Source of the DNA: JBDRGD01 sp043818095
Lineage (GTDB): Bacteria; Chloroflexota; Dehalococcoidia; Dehalococcoidales; RBG-16-60-22
Assembly (NCBI GenBank): GCA_043818095.1
Contig: JBDRGD010000005.1
Span: forward strand, 1 to 56,552
Direction of reading: 5' to 3'
Length of the DNA: 56,552 nt
The notes under the pieces are model-generated. The model saw nothing but the letters and a program-made list of their open reading frames with translations. It searched no databases and was not told the DNA's origin. Each line of letters starts with the position of its first letter. The first letter of the stretch is position 1. The position numbers and the translations under genes are program-made. Positions 40,690-48,631 of the stretch are shown here, in pieces.

Positions 40690-41715
40690 ATGAAAGCAGG
40701 GATTCTCAAAGAGGTCGGACGGTTTGCCATCGAAGAGCTCCCCATGCCCAAGGCCAAGCCGGACTCGGCGGTGGTCAAGGTGAAATACTGCGCCGTCTGC
40801 GGGGCTGACCTGGGACGGTTCAAGCGAGAGACCAATTTCGGGGTGGGGCTGATGGGCCACGAGTTCTGCGGCGAGCTGGTGGAAGTCGGCAGCGAGCTGA
40901 CCGGCTGGAAGGTGGGCGACCGCGTGACCGTCGACCCGATTACCTACTGCCACCAGTGTTACTACTGTCTCAGCGGTCGCCAGAACCTCTGCCGCAACCG
41001 GAAGGTCGGCGGCTACTTTGACGTTCCGGGGGCGTACGCCGAATATATCGAGGTGCTGCCGGAGCAGCTTTTCCGCACCCCGGAGGGGATGGATGACAAG
41101 AAAGCCACGATGACCCAGTGCCTGGCGGTCTCCCTGCATGGCGTGAAAATGGCGGAGGTAAAGCTGCTGGATAACGTCATCGTCATCGGTGCCGGGCCCA
41201 TCGGGCTGATGGCGCTGCTGCTGGTCAAGGCCATGGGCGCCGGGCAGACCATCGTCTTCGCCAAGGGCGAAGGCCGCAAGAAGGTCTCTAAAAAGCTGGG
41301 CGCGGACCACGTCATCGATGCCAAAGATATCGGGGAAAGGGACGAGGTCAACAAGCTCACCAACGGGATAGGTGCCGACGTCGTCCTGGAATGCTCCGGC
41401 GGCGCGGATGCCTTTATCAATGCCCTGACCATGGCCAGGGTCGGCGGCCGGGTGACTATCGTCGGCGGCTACAAGGGCCCCTCCACGATTCATACCACGG
41501 ACATCTACCAGCGCGAAGTCACCGTCAACGGCAGCCTGGCTTACACCCACGAGGAGTTCGGGGAAGCCCTGGAACTCATCGCCCGCGGCATGGTGAACGT
41601 CGACCCCCTGATTACCTCCATCGAGCCCCTGGACAATATTCAGGCGGGCTTCGAGAGGCTGCGCGAGCTCGGCGACGAGGTGAAGGTGGTCATCGCTCCG
41701 ACGGGCAAGGTGTAA
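40690..41715 (+). CDS. Zinc-dependent medium-chain alcohol dehydrogenase
   Basis: The 341-residue product has catalytic zinc ligands C37, H57 and E58 (GHEFCGE), the structural zinc set C87, C90, C93 and C101 (CHQCYYCLSGRQNLC), and the NAD loop GAGPIG. The family oxidises secondary alcohols or polyols such as sorbitol and threonine. First gene of a same-strand run with the VOC, oxocamphor-hydrolase-like, TRAP and FAH genes. It could oxidise a ring alcohol to the ketone that the crotonase-fold enzyme cleaves. The ATG follows TGGAGG. Confidence 0.93.
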   Translation: MKAGILKEVGRFAIEELPMPKAKPDSAVVKVKYCAVCGADLGRFKRETNFGVGLMGHEFCGELVEVGSELTGWKVGDRVTVDPITYCHQCYYCLSGRQNLCRNRKVGGYFDVPGAYAEYIEVLPEQLFRTPEGMDDKKATMTQCLAVSLHGVKMAEVKLLDNVIVIGAGPIGLMALLLVKAMGAGQTIVFAKGEGRKKVSKKLGADHVIDAKDIGERDEVNKLTNGIGADVVLECSGGADAFINALTMARVGGRVTIVGGYKGPSTIHTTDIYQREVTVNGSLAYTHEEFGEALELIARGMVNVDPLITSIEPLDNIQAGFERLRELGDEVKVVIAPTGKV

Positions 41716-41746
41716 AATATCGTTCGGGACGAGGCGAGGGAAGCCC

Positions 41747-42679
41747 ATGGTCCGACTAGCTTTTGCGCACCACGCCGTAACCGTCAGTGACGTTGACCGC
41801 GCCATCGCCTTTTACCGTGACGCCCTGGGCATGACCGCGGAAGCCGATGCCCATGTCGAAGGGGAAAATATCTCCCGGGGCATCGGCCTGCCGGGAGCGC
41901 GCCTCCGCATCGCGCGCGTCTCCTTCTCGGACAACCAGGGCGTCCACCGCCTGGAGCTTATCCAGTATCTCTCTCCTGAGGGCAAGAAACAGTTCGAGGA
42001 GAAGCCGTACGATGTCGGCGCTTCCCACCTCGCCCTCCGCCGGGATAACGTCCCCGCCGCTTATGAGGAACTCCGGGAAAAAGACGTTCCCTTTTTCCAT
42101 CCGCCGGCACGCACTTCCCTGGAAACCAGGAACTATATCGCCTTTCTGCGCGACCCGGACGGTAACCGGATAGAGCTGACGGAGATGGCCACGCACCACC
42201 AGCACACCGTGAAAGACATGGCACGGGCCGTCGCCTTCTACCGTGACAGCCTGGGCATGGAGGTGGTGAAAAACCTGGAAATCGGCGGCGAATCCGTCGA
42301 AAGGATGACCGGGACAAGCGGCGCGCGGATGAAGTCCACCCACCTGGTGCCGCCCGGGAGCCGGTGGGGCGAGGAGTCCATCGAGCTGCAGCAGTTCCTC
42401 CATCCCGTGGGGAAACTGCGCCAGGAGCTCCGCCCCTGTGACGTCGGCTGCTCCCACGTGGCTTTCGGGGTCGATGATGTTGACGAAGTTTACCGGGAGC
42501 TCCTTGCGAAGGAGGTAAGCTTCATATCGCCACCCTTCCACCCGCGCCCCGGCAGCGTCCGCAAGTGCGTGCACCTGCGCGACCCCGACGGCTATTACCT
42601 GGAACTGGCGCGCCGGGACGCCTGGTCCGGACCGACAGGCTACGATGGATCAGTTGACAACACGATGGGTATATCATAA
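41747..42679 (+). CDS. Tandem VOC (glyoxalase/dioxygenase-fold) protein
   Basis: The 310-residue product is two VOC units in tandem: unit 1 about 5-145 (HHAVTVSDVDRAIAFYRDALGM ... FLRDPDGNRIELTE) and unit 2 about 147-292 (HQHTVKDMARAVAFYRDSLGM ... HLRDPDGYYLELAR). Each has a His near its start and a Glu near its end as potential metal ligands. The family includes glyoxalase I, methylmalonyl-CoA epimerase and extradiol dioxygenases. A dioxygenase would need oxygen, so in an anaerobe an isomerase or epimerase role is more likely. It starts 31 bp after the dehydrogenase gene. Confidence 0.9.
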   Translation: MVRLAFAHHAVTVSDVDRAIAFYRDALGMTAEADAHVEGENISRGIGLPGARLRIARVSFSDNQGVHRLELIQYLSPEGKKQFEEKPYDVGASHLALRRDNVPAAYEELREKDVPFFHPPARTSLETRNYIAFLRDPDGNRIELTEMATHHQHTVKDMARAVAFYRDSLGMEVVKNLEIGGESVERMTGTSGARMKSTHLVPPGSRWGEESIELQQFLHPVGKLRQELRPCDVGCSHVAFGVDDVDEVYRELLAKEVSFISPPFHPRPGSVRKCVHLRDPDGYYLELARRDAWSGPTGYDGSVDNTMGIS

Positions 42680-42726
42680 CATTAGATTTATTAGTCATAT
42701 TCAGTTTATTAAGGGTGCCCGATCTC

Positions 42727-42738
42727 AACACCGGTGTT
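42727..42738. promoter_or_regulatory. Palindromic operator-like site
   Basis: AACACCGGTGTT, a perfect 12-bp palindrome 77 bp before the crotonase-fold gene. CTCAACACC (42724-42732) also recurs inverted as GGTGTTGAG at 42773-42781. A regulator-binding role is a guess. Confidence 0.35.
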
Positions 42739-42815
42739 ATGTCTCCGGGCTGTTGATATCCCAATCCAAAATGGTGTTGAGTATTTCGTTATTCTGCGAC
42801 ATGAGGTAAGAGAAA

Positions 42816-43631
42816 ATGGTTGATTTCGTGTCGAGGCCGAAGTTCGAAGAATACCGGGAACAGTTCAAGGAATTTTTCGTGATGGAACGCCGGAACGGCA
42901 TCATCATGCTGCGGATGCACACGGAGGGAGGGCCGGTGAGATGGACCTGGCAGGCCCACAATGCGGTAGGCCAGGCCTGGCACGTCATCGGCAACGACCC
43001 CGAAAACGAGGTGATGATTCTGACCGCTACGGGCCCGCACTGGGTGGGTTACCTCGATGCGGACATGAAAGCGATGGACAAGCGGGGAAAGGTAGGCTAC
43101 GATTACACCATGTACGATGCCTGCAAACTGGTGGAAAACCTGGTTTTCGACCTTGATATCCCCACTATCGGCGCCGTGACCGGCCCGGGGATTCACACGG
43201 AGATGGGCCTGTTTTGTGACATCACCCTCTGCTCCGAGCAGGCGGAGTTCAGTGACCCCCATTTTCTCGGGGGAGAGGTCCCCGGTGACGGGCAGGGCCT
43301 TTCGTTGCAGGGCCTGATAGGCATCAAGCGCGCCGCCTATTGCATGTACACGGGCCAGCGCATTGACGCCCGGACCGCCCTGGAACTCGGTCTGGTGAAC
43401 GAGGTCCTACCCATGGACAAGCTCCTGCCCCGCGCCTGGGAAATCGCCGAGGAGATTATGAGAGCCCCGCGCGTTGCCCGGCGCATGACCAGCCAGCTCA
43501 TCAAGCGCCCCTGGCAGCGCCTTATCATGAACGATTTCCGCATGCAGATGGCTTACGAGTTTTATGCCCACAAGGAGGAAAAAGCCACCTGGGGAAGCGC
43601 CCCGATACCGACCTGGGGAGAGGACAAGTAA
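42816..43631 (+). CDS. Crotonase-fold enzyme, 6-oxocamphor hydrolase-like (predicted beta-diketone hydrolase)
   Basis: The 271-residue product is in the crotonase superfamily, but its conserved blocks match 6-oxocamphor hydrolase rather than enoyl-CoA hydratase: GPGIHTE, SDPHF, VPGDGQG and TGQRIDARTALELGLVNEVL. H127, H149, D158 and E248 correspond, by my reading, to H122, H145, D154 and E244 of that enzyme, which hydrolyses a cyclic beta-diketone by retro-Claisen C-C cleavage without CoA. The predicted role here is hydrolytic ring opening. The start follows GAGGTAAGAG. FAH-family and CoA-transferase genes downstream support C-C cleavage and then CoA activation. Confidence 0.82.
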   Translation: MVDFVSRPKFEEYREQFKEFFVMERRNGIIMLRMHTEGGPVRWTWQAHNAVGQAWHVIGNDPENEVMILTATGPHWVGYLDADMKAMDKRGKVGYDYTMYDACKLVENLVFDLDIPTIGAVTGPGIHTEMGLFCDITLCSEQAEFSDPHFLGGEVPGDGQGLSLQGLIGIKRAAYCMYTGQRIDARTALELGLVNEVLPMDKLLPRAWEIAEEIMRAPRVARRMTSQLIKRPWQRLIMNDFRMQMAYEFYAHKEEKATWGSAPIPTWGEDK

Positions 43632-43634
43632 GAC

Positions 43635-43656
43635 TCACGGCGCTCTTCCGCCGTGA
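43635..43656 (+). other. Intergenic hairpin upstream of the TRAP transporter genes
   Basis: TCACGGCG (43635-43642) and CGCCGTGA (43649-43656) pair perfectly across CTCTTC. No T-run follows. It may protect or separate the messages for the hydrolase and the transporter. Confidence 0.5.
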
Positions 43657-43754
43657 CCGGCAACCCCCGATATTCTGTAAGGAGGTGATGGTTGAGAGAG
43701 CTAAATAAAAAGGAATTCACCCTGTCATCGATAAAGAACCAAGGGAGGAAGAAA

Positions 43755-44843
43755 ATGATTCGGAAAAAAGGTTTTGCACTCGGTAGTCTCCTGCTGGTCA
43801 TGGTGCTGGCTATCCTGACGCTGGCCGCCTGCACCCAGCCGGCACCCGCTCCGGCGCCAGCACCGGCACCCGCTCCGGCGCCAGCCCCGACCCCGGCCCC
43901 GGCACCCGCACCGGCTCCCGCGCCCATCAAGCTGCAGTTTTCCACGGGGCTCGCACCGACGAACCCGATGGTTGATTCCATGATGTTCTTTGCCGACGAA
44001 ATGAGCAAGAGGACCAATGGCCGGGTCACCATCGATACTTACGTGGCGGGCCAGCTTTACACCCATGACCAGGGCGTCGAGGCGGTCTCACGCGGCGGTA
44101 TTGCCCTGGCGCTGATGGACAACGGCCACTGGGGCGGCCGGAACCCCATTTTCGACTACGGCAACTACATGGGGACGGTCCCCAACCTGGATACCTGGTT
44201 GAAGGCCCGGGAGCAGGCAAGGACAATCCTGGAACCCCTGTTTGCCGAGCAGAACGTAGGGGTCCTCTTTGAGGTCGCCAGCGGCGGCCAGAGCCTCGGC
44301 ACCACCATCCCGGTAACCGTACCGGATGACCTCAAGGGCGTACAGATGAACGCCCAGTCTCCCGGCTACCAGAAGAGCCTGGAAGCCTGGGGCGCCAGCA
44401 CCACCCGCATCCCCACTGCGGAAATCTATGAAGCCCTTCAGCGCGGCACCATCAAGGGCGTGCTCACCGGGAATGTCGCCTTCACCTCGCGGAAATGGAA
44501 CGACCTGACGAAATGGTATGTCAGCCCTTTGAACTATGCCGTCTGGATTGCCACGGTAAACACCGGCATCTGGAACGGCCTGCCGGCGGATGTCCAGCAG
44601 ACCATGATGGCGGTGGCGAAAGACGCTCAGGACCTGGCCGTCAAGAACGCCAGGACGGGCGATGAGGATGTTGTCAACACCTTGAAACAGGGCGCCACCG
44701 TGTTCACCGAGGACCCGGCGAAACTGAAGCTGTGGCTGGACGGCGTGCAGCCGGCAATCGATTCCTGGATTGCGGCATGCGCCGAGAAGGGCTACGGCGA
44801 CCAGGCTAAGGCGCTGGCAGCGGCGCTTAAAGCCGCAAGATAA
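43755..44843 (+). CDS. TRAP transporter substrate-binding lipoprotein (DctP family)
   Basis: The 362-residue product starts with a lipoprotein signal (lipobox LTLAAC, C26), then a Pro-Ala repeat tether (about 28-57), then a DctP domain (KLQFSTGLAPTNPMVDSM ... TGNVAFTSRKWNDLTKWYV). Binding proteins of this family capture organic acids and pass them to the DctQM membrane part, encoded next. ATG 43755 follows GGGAGG. A TTG at 43692 has an even better AAGGAGGTGAT site and would add 21 residues ahead of the signal, so the start is uncertain. Confidence 0.92.
   Translation: MIRKKGFALGSLLLVMVLAILTLAACTQPAPAPAPAPAPAPAPAPTPAPAPAPAPAPIKLQFSTGLAPTNPMVDSMMFFADEMSKRTNGRVTIDTYVAGQLYTHDQGVEAVSRGGIALALMDNGHWGGRNPIFDYGNYMGTVPNLDTWLKAREQARTILEPLFAEQNVGVLFEVASGGQSLGTTIPVTVPDDLKGVQMNAQSPGYQKSLEAWGASTTRIPTAEIYEALQRGTIKGVLTGNVAFTSRKWNDLTKWYVSPLNYAVWIATVNTGIWNGLPADVQQTMMAVAKDAQDLAVKNARTGDEDVVNTLKQGATVFTEDPAKLKLWLDGVQPAIDSWIAACAEKGYGDQAKALAAALKAAR
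43848..43925 (+). repeat. Proline-alanine codon repeat in the lipoprotein tether
   Basis: An in-frame run of alternating Pro and Ala codons (CCG/CCC/CCA with GCA/GCT/GCG), with one Thr, encodes the flexible linker. The longer unit CACCCGCTCCGGCGCCAGC occurs twice, so copy number may vary between strains. Confidence 0.75.
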
Positions 44844-44852
44844 AGCGCCGCC

Positions 44853-44870
44853 CGGCAAACCGGTTTGCCG
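44853..44870 (+). other. Palindromic hairpin between dctP and dctQM
   Basis: CGGCAAACC and GGTTTGCCG form a perfect 9-bp inverted repeat with no T-run. Hairpins here often keep binding-protein mRNA more abundant than the membrane subunits. Confidence 0.6.
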
Positions 44871-44930
44871 TCGTTAACAACGGAAAGTAACTAGACACAG
44901 GAAGGCGAGACAGCGTTCGGAGAGAACTTG

Positions 44931-46835
44931 ATGCGTGCTGTATCGAAGGGCATTGACAAGCTCCTGGCGGGCAGCAGCCTGGTCGGCACCCTTATTCTGG
45001 TGTCCCTGGCGATACTCGTCACGGCGCAGGTCGTTGGCCGGTATGTTCTTCATGTCAACATGTCGAGCATCACGGACATCTCCATCTACGCCGTCTACGC
45101 CTTCCCCTTCCTGACGGTCGCTTACACGCTCTCGAAAAACCGGCACCCTTCCCTCAACGTTCTCACGTCCAGCATGCCGGAGAGGACGAAGACCGGGCTG
45201 AGCGTCGCCACCAATCTTTCCGCCCTGGCCTTCTCCTCTCTGCTCGGCTGGAATACTTTCGACCTGGCAAAAGGGTCTTTCGAGCAGCACGTCCTGACCA
45301 TCAATACCTGGCAGATACCGCTGGGCGTCCTCCAGTCCTTCATGGCCTACGGCTGCCTGCTGCTGACACTGCAGATTCTTCGCATGCTGGTCAAGGATAT
45401 CTCCTTCCTCATCAGCAGCCGCGGCAACCAGCCGCCGCCGCGGGGGATCCAGGACAACATCTTTTTCTACCCCATCTTTTACGCGATAGGCCTCACCCTC
45501 AGCGCCTGGCTTTTCCTCAACGTCGGGCAATTCGTCGGCGTGTTCGCCATCACCGCGGTCGTCCTGATTTCCGGCATGCCGATATTCCTGGCGCTGGGCG
45601 TCGGCGGCTATCTCGGTCTCTACCTGTTCCTGGGCAGGATGCCCGCCCTGATTGCCCCCATCAGGATCCATGACGTCGTCTTCAAGTTCGAACTGACCGC
45701 CCTGCCCCTCTTCGTCCTCGGCGGGCTCATCATGGAAAGGGGCAAGATCGTCGAGCGCATGTTCAAGTTCTTCGAGTTGATGGCGGGGCGCTATGCGCCG
45801 TCCCTGCTCATCGCCACCGTGCTGGTGGGCCTCGTTTTCTGCGCTACCACCGGCTCGACCCTGGGCGCCACCGTCGTGGTTGCCGCCGCCACCTACCCCG
45901 AGCTGGTCAGACGCGGCTATAACAAGGCCCTCTGCGCCGGCCTGATCGGCGTGGCCACCATCGGCAACCTGATTCCCCCGTCGGGCGGCTTTATCGTCTT
46001 CGGCCTGTTGACGGAAACCTCCATCAGCCAGCTTTTCATGGGCGGCTTCATGCCCGGGGTGGCCCTCTTCAGCTTTTTCATCCTCTTCCTCGTCGTTATC
46101 GGCATGGTGAACAAGAAATTGCTCTTCGAGGACGGGAAAATCCCGGACCAGGTCTTCCTGGAGAAAGTCCCCGCGAAGGCCAAACTCATCGCAGCCAAAG
46201 ACTCGATGTGGGGGATATTGACGCCGATAATCGTGCTCGGCGGTATCTATCTCGGAATTTTCATCCCCACCGAGTCCGCGGCGATACTGGTGCTTTATGC
46301 GGTAATCGTCTGCGTATTCGTTCTCAGGACAGTAAAGTGGCGCGACCTGATTGCCGCCGCCCTGAACAGTGCCGGGGTGACCTCAATGGTCATGGCGATA
46401 CTTACTTTCGCCTACGTCTTCGCGGGGATGGTGGTCCAGCTGCAAATCGGGCCCAAGCTGGTCGCCTGGAGCGATGCCGTCAGCCTCAGCCCGGTATATA
46501 TTCTCCTTATTATGTTAACCATTCTGGTAATCATGGGGCTTTTCCTCACCCCGGCGGCGATATCGGTAATGACCCTCCCCGCCTTCTTCCCCTGGGCGCT
46601 GGCCGCCGGTATCGACCCCGTGGTCTACGGCGTTTTCCACATCATCCTGATGGAAATCGGCGGGTTGACGCCACCGGTAGGAGTATGTGTTTTCGCCCTG
46701 GCGAGTATTACCGGGCTACCGCTGAAGCGGGTTACCCTGGGGCTGCTGCCGTTCCTGGTAATGATGGTAATCCTCTGCCTGGTCATTTACTTCTTCCCGG
46801 ACCTGGTTCTCTGGCTGCCCGGCACCATGAGATGA
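44931..46835 (+). CDS. TRAP transporter fused DctQM membrane protein
   Basis: The 634-residue product joins the small DctQ-type subunit (about 1-165, four helices) to the large DctM-type subunit (about 180-630, about 12 helices), with GGLIMERGKIVERMF and GATVVVAAATYPELVRRGYNKALCAG in the conserved DctM region. It should import the ligand caught by the lipoprotein with sodium or proton symport. The codon before the ATG is TTG and could also start. The next gene begins 16 bp after its stop. Confidence 0.94.
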   Translation: MRAVSKGIDKLLAGSSLVGTLILVSLAILVTAQVVGRYVLHVNMSSITDISIYAVYAFPFLTVAYTLSKNRHPSLNVLTSSMPERTKTGLSVATNLSALAFSSLLGWNTFDLAKGSFEQHVLTINTWQIPLGVLQSFMAYGCLLLTLQILRMLVKDISFLISSRGNQPPPRGIQDNIFFYPIFYAIGLTLSAWLFLNVGQFVGVFAITAVVLISGMPIFLALGVGGYLGLYLFLGRMPALIAPIRIHDVVFKFELTALPLFVLGGLIMERGKIVERMFKFFELMAGRYAPSLLIATVLVGLVFCATTGSTLGATVVVAAATYPELVRRGYNKALCAGLIGVATIGNLIPPSGGFIVFGLLTETSISQLFMGGFMPGVALFSFFILFLVVIGMVNKKLLFEDGKIPDQVFLEKVPAKAKLIAAKDSMWGILTPIIVLGGIYLGIFIPTESAAILVLYAVIVCVFVLRTVKWRDLIAAALNSAGVTSMVMAILTFAYVFAGMVVQLQIGPKLVAWSDAVSLSPVYILLIMLTILVIMGLFLTPAAISVMTLPAFFPWALAAGIDPVVYGVFHIILMEIGGLTPPVGVCVFALASITGLPLKRVTLGLLPFLVMMVILCLVIYFFPDLVLWLPGTMR

Positions 46836-46851
46836 CGCAGGAGTCATAGTA

Positions 46852-47871
46852 ATGCGCTTGGTTTCCTATCGTTTGACCACCGTCCTCGGTGAATCTGTCC
46901 GGATTGGCGCACTGGTCAATAACCGCGTCATCGACCTTAACCTTGCCTACGTGACGCACCTCGCCGCGAGCGGTGCCACCGGCCGGCCTTATGAGGTAGC
47001 GGCAGGACTGCTGCCCCCCGACATGCTGGCTTTCCTGACCGGCGGCAAGTTAGCCGGGGAGACCGCGGACGCGGCGATAAAATACGTAACTCAACGTCTC
47101 GAACGGGGTGAGGCGGTTACGGGCCCGCGGGGGGAGAAAGTCATCTACGACCGGAAAGAAATCAAGCTGCTCGCGCCGGTCCCCCGTCCGAATTCCATCC
47201 GGGACACGATGAGCTTTGAGGGACACCTGCGCAGCGGCGTCCAGCGCCGGGGGAAGACCATGCCGGAGGAATGGTACCAGATACCCTTCTACTACAAGGG
47301 CAACCCCGGCAGCGTTATCGGCACGGAAGAGCCGATATGGTGGCCCGCCTATGCCGAAAAGCTTGACTATGAACTGGAGTTCGGCATCTACATCGGGAAA
47401 AAGGGAAAGAACATCAAAGCCGAGGACGCGCCGGAGTACATCGCCGGCTATACCATTTTTAACGATATCAGCGCCCGGGACATCCAGGAAAAGGAGCGCG
47501 CCCTGCCCCTGGGCCCGACCAAGGGGAAGGACTTCGACCACGGTAACGTCATGGGGCCCTGCATGGTCACCCCGGATGAACTGGACCCCCGTAATCTCAG
47601 GATGACCGCCAAGATTAACGGCGAGACCTGGTCCGACGGCACCTCTGCCGACATGTATTGGGACTTCCCCCGGATTATCGCCTACATCTCCGCGGAGGAA
47701 ACCCTTTACCCGGGGGACTTCATCGCCTCGGGGACGGTGGGCGGCGGCTGCGGTCACGAACTGGGGAGATGGATACAGCCCGGAGACGTCATTGAGCTTG
47801 AGGTCGAGGGCATCGGCGTCCTGCGGAACCAGGTCCTGAAAACCGGCGGCGCTACTTCCCCAGGACAATAG
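46852..47871 (+). CDS. Fumarylacetoacetate hydrolase (FAH)-family protein
   Basis: The 339-residue product has an N-terminal FAH domain (about 1-95) and the catalytic FAH fold, with metal-ligand Glu residues in LDYELEFGIYIG and a further ligand region at FNDISARDIQ ... LGPTKGKDFDHGNVMGPCMVTPDEL. FAH enzymes cleave C-C bonds of beta-diketo acids or decarboxylate and tautomerise oxoacids in aromatic breakdown. It ends the same-strand run that starts with the alcohol dehydrogenase. Its last 20 bases overlap the convergent CoA-transferase B gene. Confidence 0.93.
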   Translation: MRLVSYRLTTVLGESVRIGALVNNRVIDLNLAYVTHLAASGATGRPYEVAAGLLPPDMLAFLTGGKLAGETADAAIKYVTQRLERGEAVTGPRGEKVIYDRKEIKLLAPVPRPNSIRDTMSFEGHLRSGVQRRGKTMPEEWYQIPFYYKGNPGSVIGTEEPIWWPAYAEKLDYELEFGIYIGKKGKNIKAEDAPEYIAGYTIFNDISARDIQEKERALPLGPTKGKDFDHGNVMGPCMVTPDELDPRNLRMTAKINGETWSDGTSADMYWDFPRIIAYISAEETLYPGDFIASGTVGGGCGHELGRWIQPGDVIELEVEGIGVLRNQVLKTGGATSPGQ

Positions 47872-48631
47872 CGGCGGGGTCTATCTCCTCGCGCAGAATC
47901 CTCAGGTATTCCTCACCCGGTTCCGGGCTCGTCGCGACTTTCTCCGGGATGATAATTTCGAAACCGGAGTTCTCCCTGACCTCATCGATGCTTACCCCGG
48001 GGTGCCGGGAAATCAGTCTCAGACGCTTGCTTTTTTCTTCAAAATCGTAGATACCCAGCTGCGTGATGACCCGGTAGGGCCCCGTGCCCGCGGGCAATCC
48101 CGCCCGTTCCCTGGCTCCCGGTCCGTCAAGGTAACCGGGCGAGGTGAGAAAGTCCAGTTTCGGGACGAAGGTCCGCGGCGACTGGCTGGCGATGATAATG
48201 ATGAGCCGCCGGGAGAAAGAGGCGCAGTCGTTCGCCCCACCGCTCCCGGGCAGGCGCACCTTCGGCCGGTCGTGGTCGCCGATGACCGTGGTATTGATGT
48301 TGCCGTATCTGTCCATCTGGGCGGCGCCGAGGAACCCGTAATCGATATAGCCCGCCTGGGAGAGCGACATGACATCATGCATGCTGGAAGCCGCGACGGC
48401 GCGGTAATAGGTCCGGGACTCGCCGACGGACACCGGCAGTTCCGGTATCTGCGGACCCAGACCGCCGGCTTCAAAGACGATGAGCAGACCGGGGGCATGG
48501 GTCTTCTGGGCCAGCGCCGCCGCGATGATCGGTATTCCGGTACCCACGAAAACGGACTTCTTATCTTCCAGTATCGTCGCCCCGGTGAACGCCAGGTATT
48601 CCCGCAGGCTGTAGGGCGCGTCGCTTTTCAT
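47852..48631 (-). CDS. CoA-transferase subunit B, glutaconate CoA-transferase (GctB) type
   Basis: The 259-residue product has the GctB fold with FVGTGIPIIAAALAQ near 28-42 and the presumed catalytic Glu54 in FEAGGLGP, the same position as E54 of Acidaminococcus GctB, which forms the glutamyl-CoA thioester. An SD-like GGAGG lies 11 bp ahead of the ATG, which overlaps the subunit A stop as TGATG. With subunit A it should move CoA from acetyl-CoA or another donor to a dicarboxylic or oxo acid. Confidence 0.92.
   Translation of the reverse strand: MKSDAPYSLREYLAFTGATILEDKKSVFVGTGIPIIAAALAQKTHAPGLLIVFEAGGLGPQIPELPVSVGESRTYYRAVAASSMHDVMSLSQAGYIDYGFLGAAQMDRYGNINTTVIGDHDRPKVRLPGSGGANDCASFSRRLIIIIASQSPRTFVPKLDFLTSPGYLDGPGARERAGLPAGTGPYRVITQLGIYDFEEKSKRLRLISRHPGVSIDEVRENSGFEIIIPEKVATSPEPGEEYLRILREEIDPAAIVLGK

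Noticed and set aside
42816..43631. Ordinary enoyl-CoA hydratase
   Set aside because: The usual pair of catalytic Glu residues of enoyl-CoA hydratase is not apparent, while the His/His/Asp/Glu set of 6-oxocamphor hydrolase is present with matching spacing.
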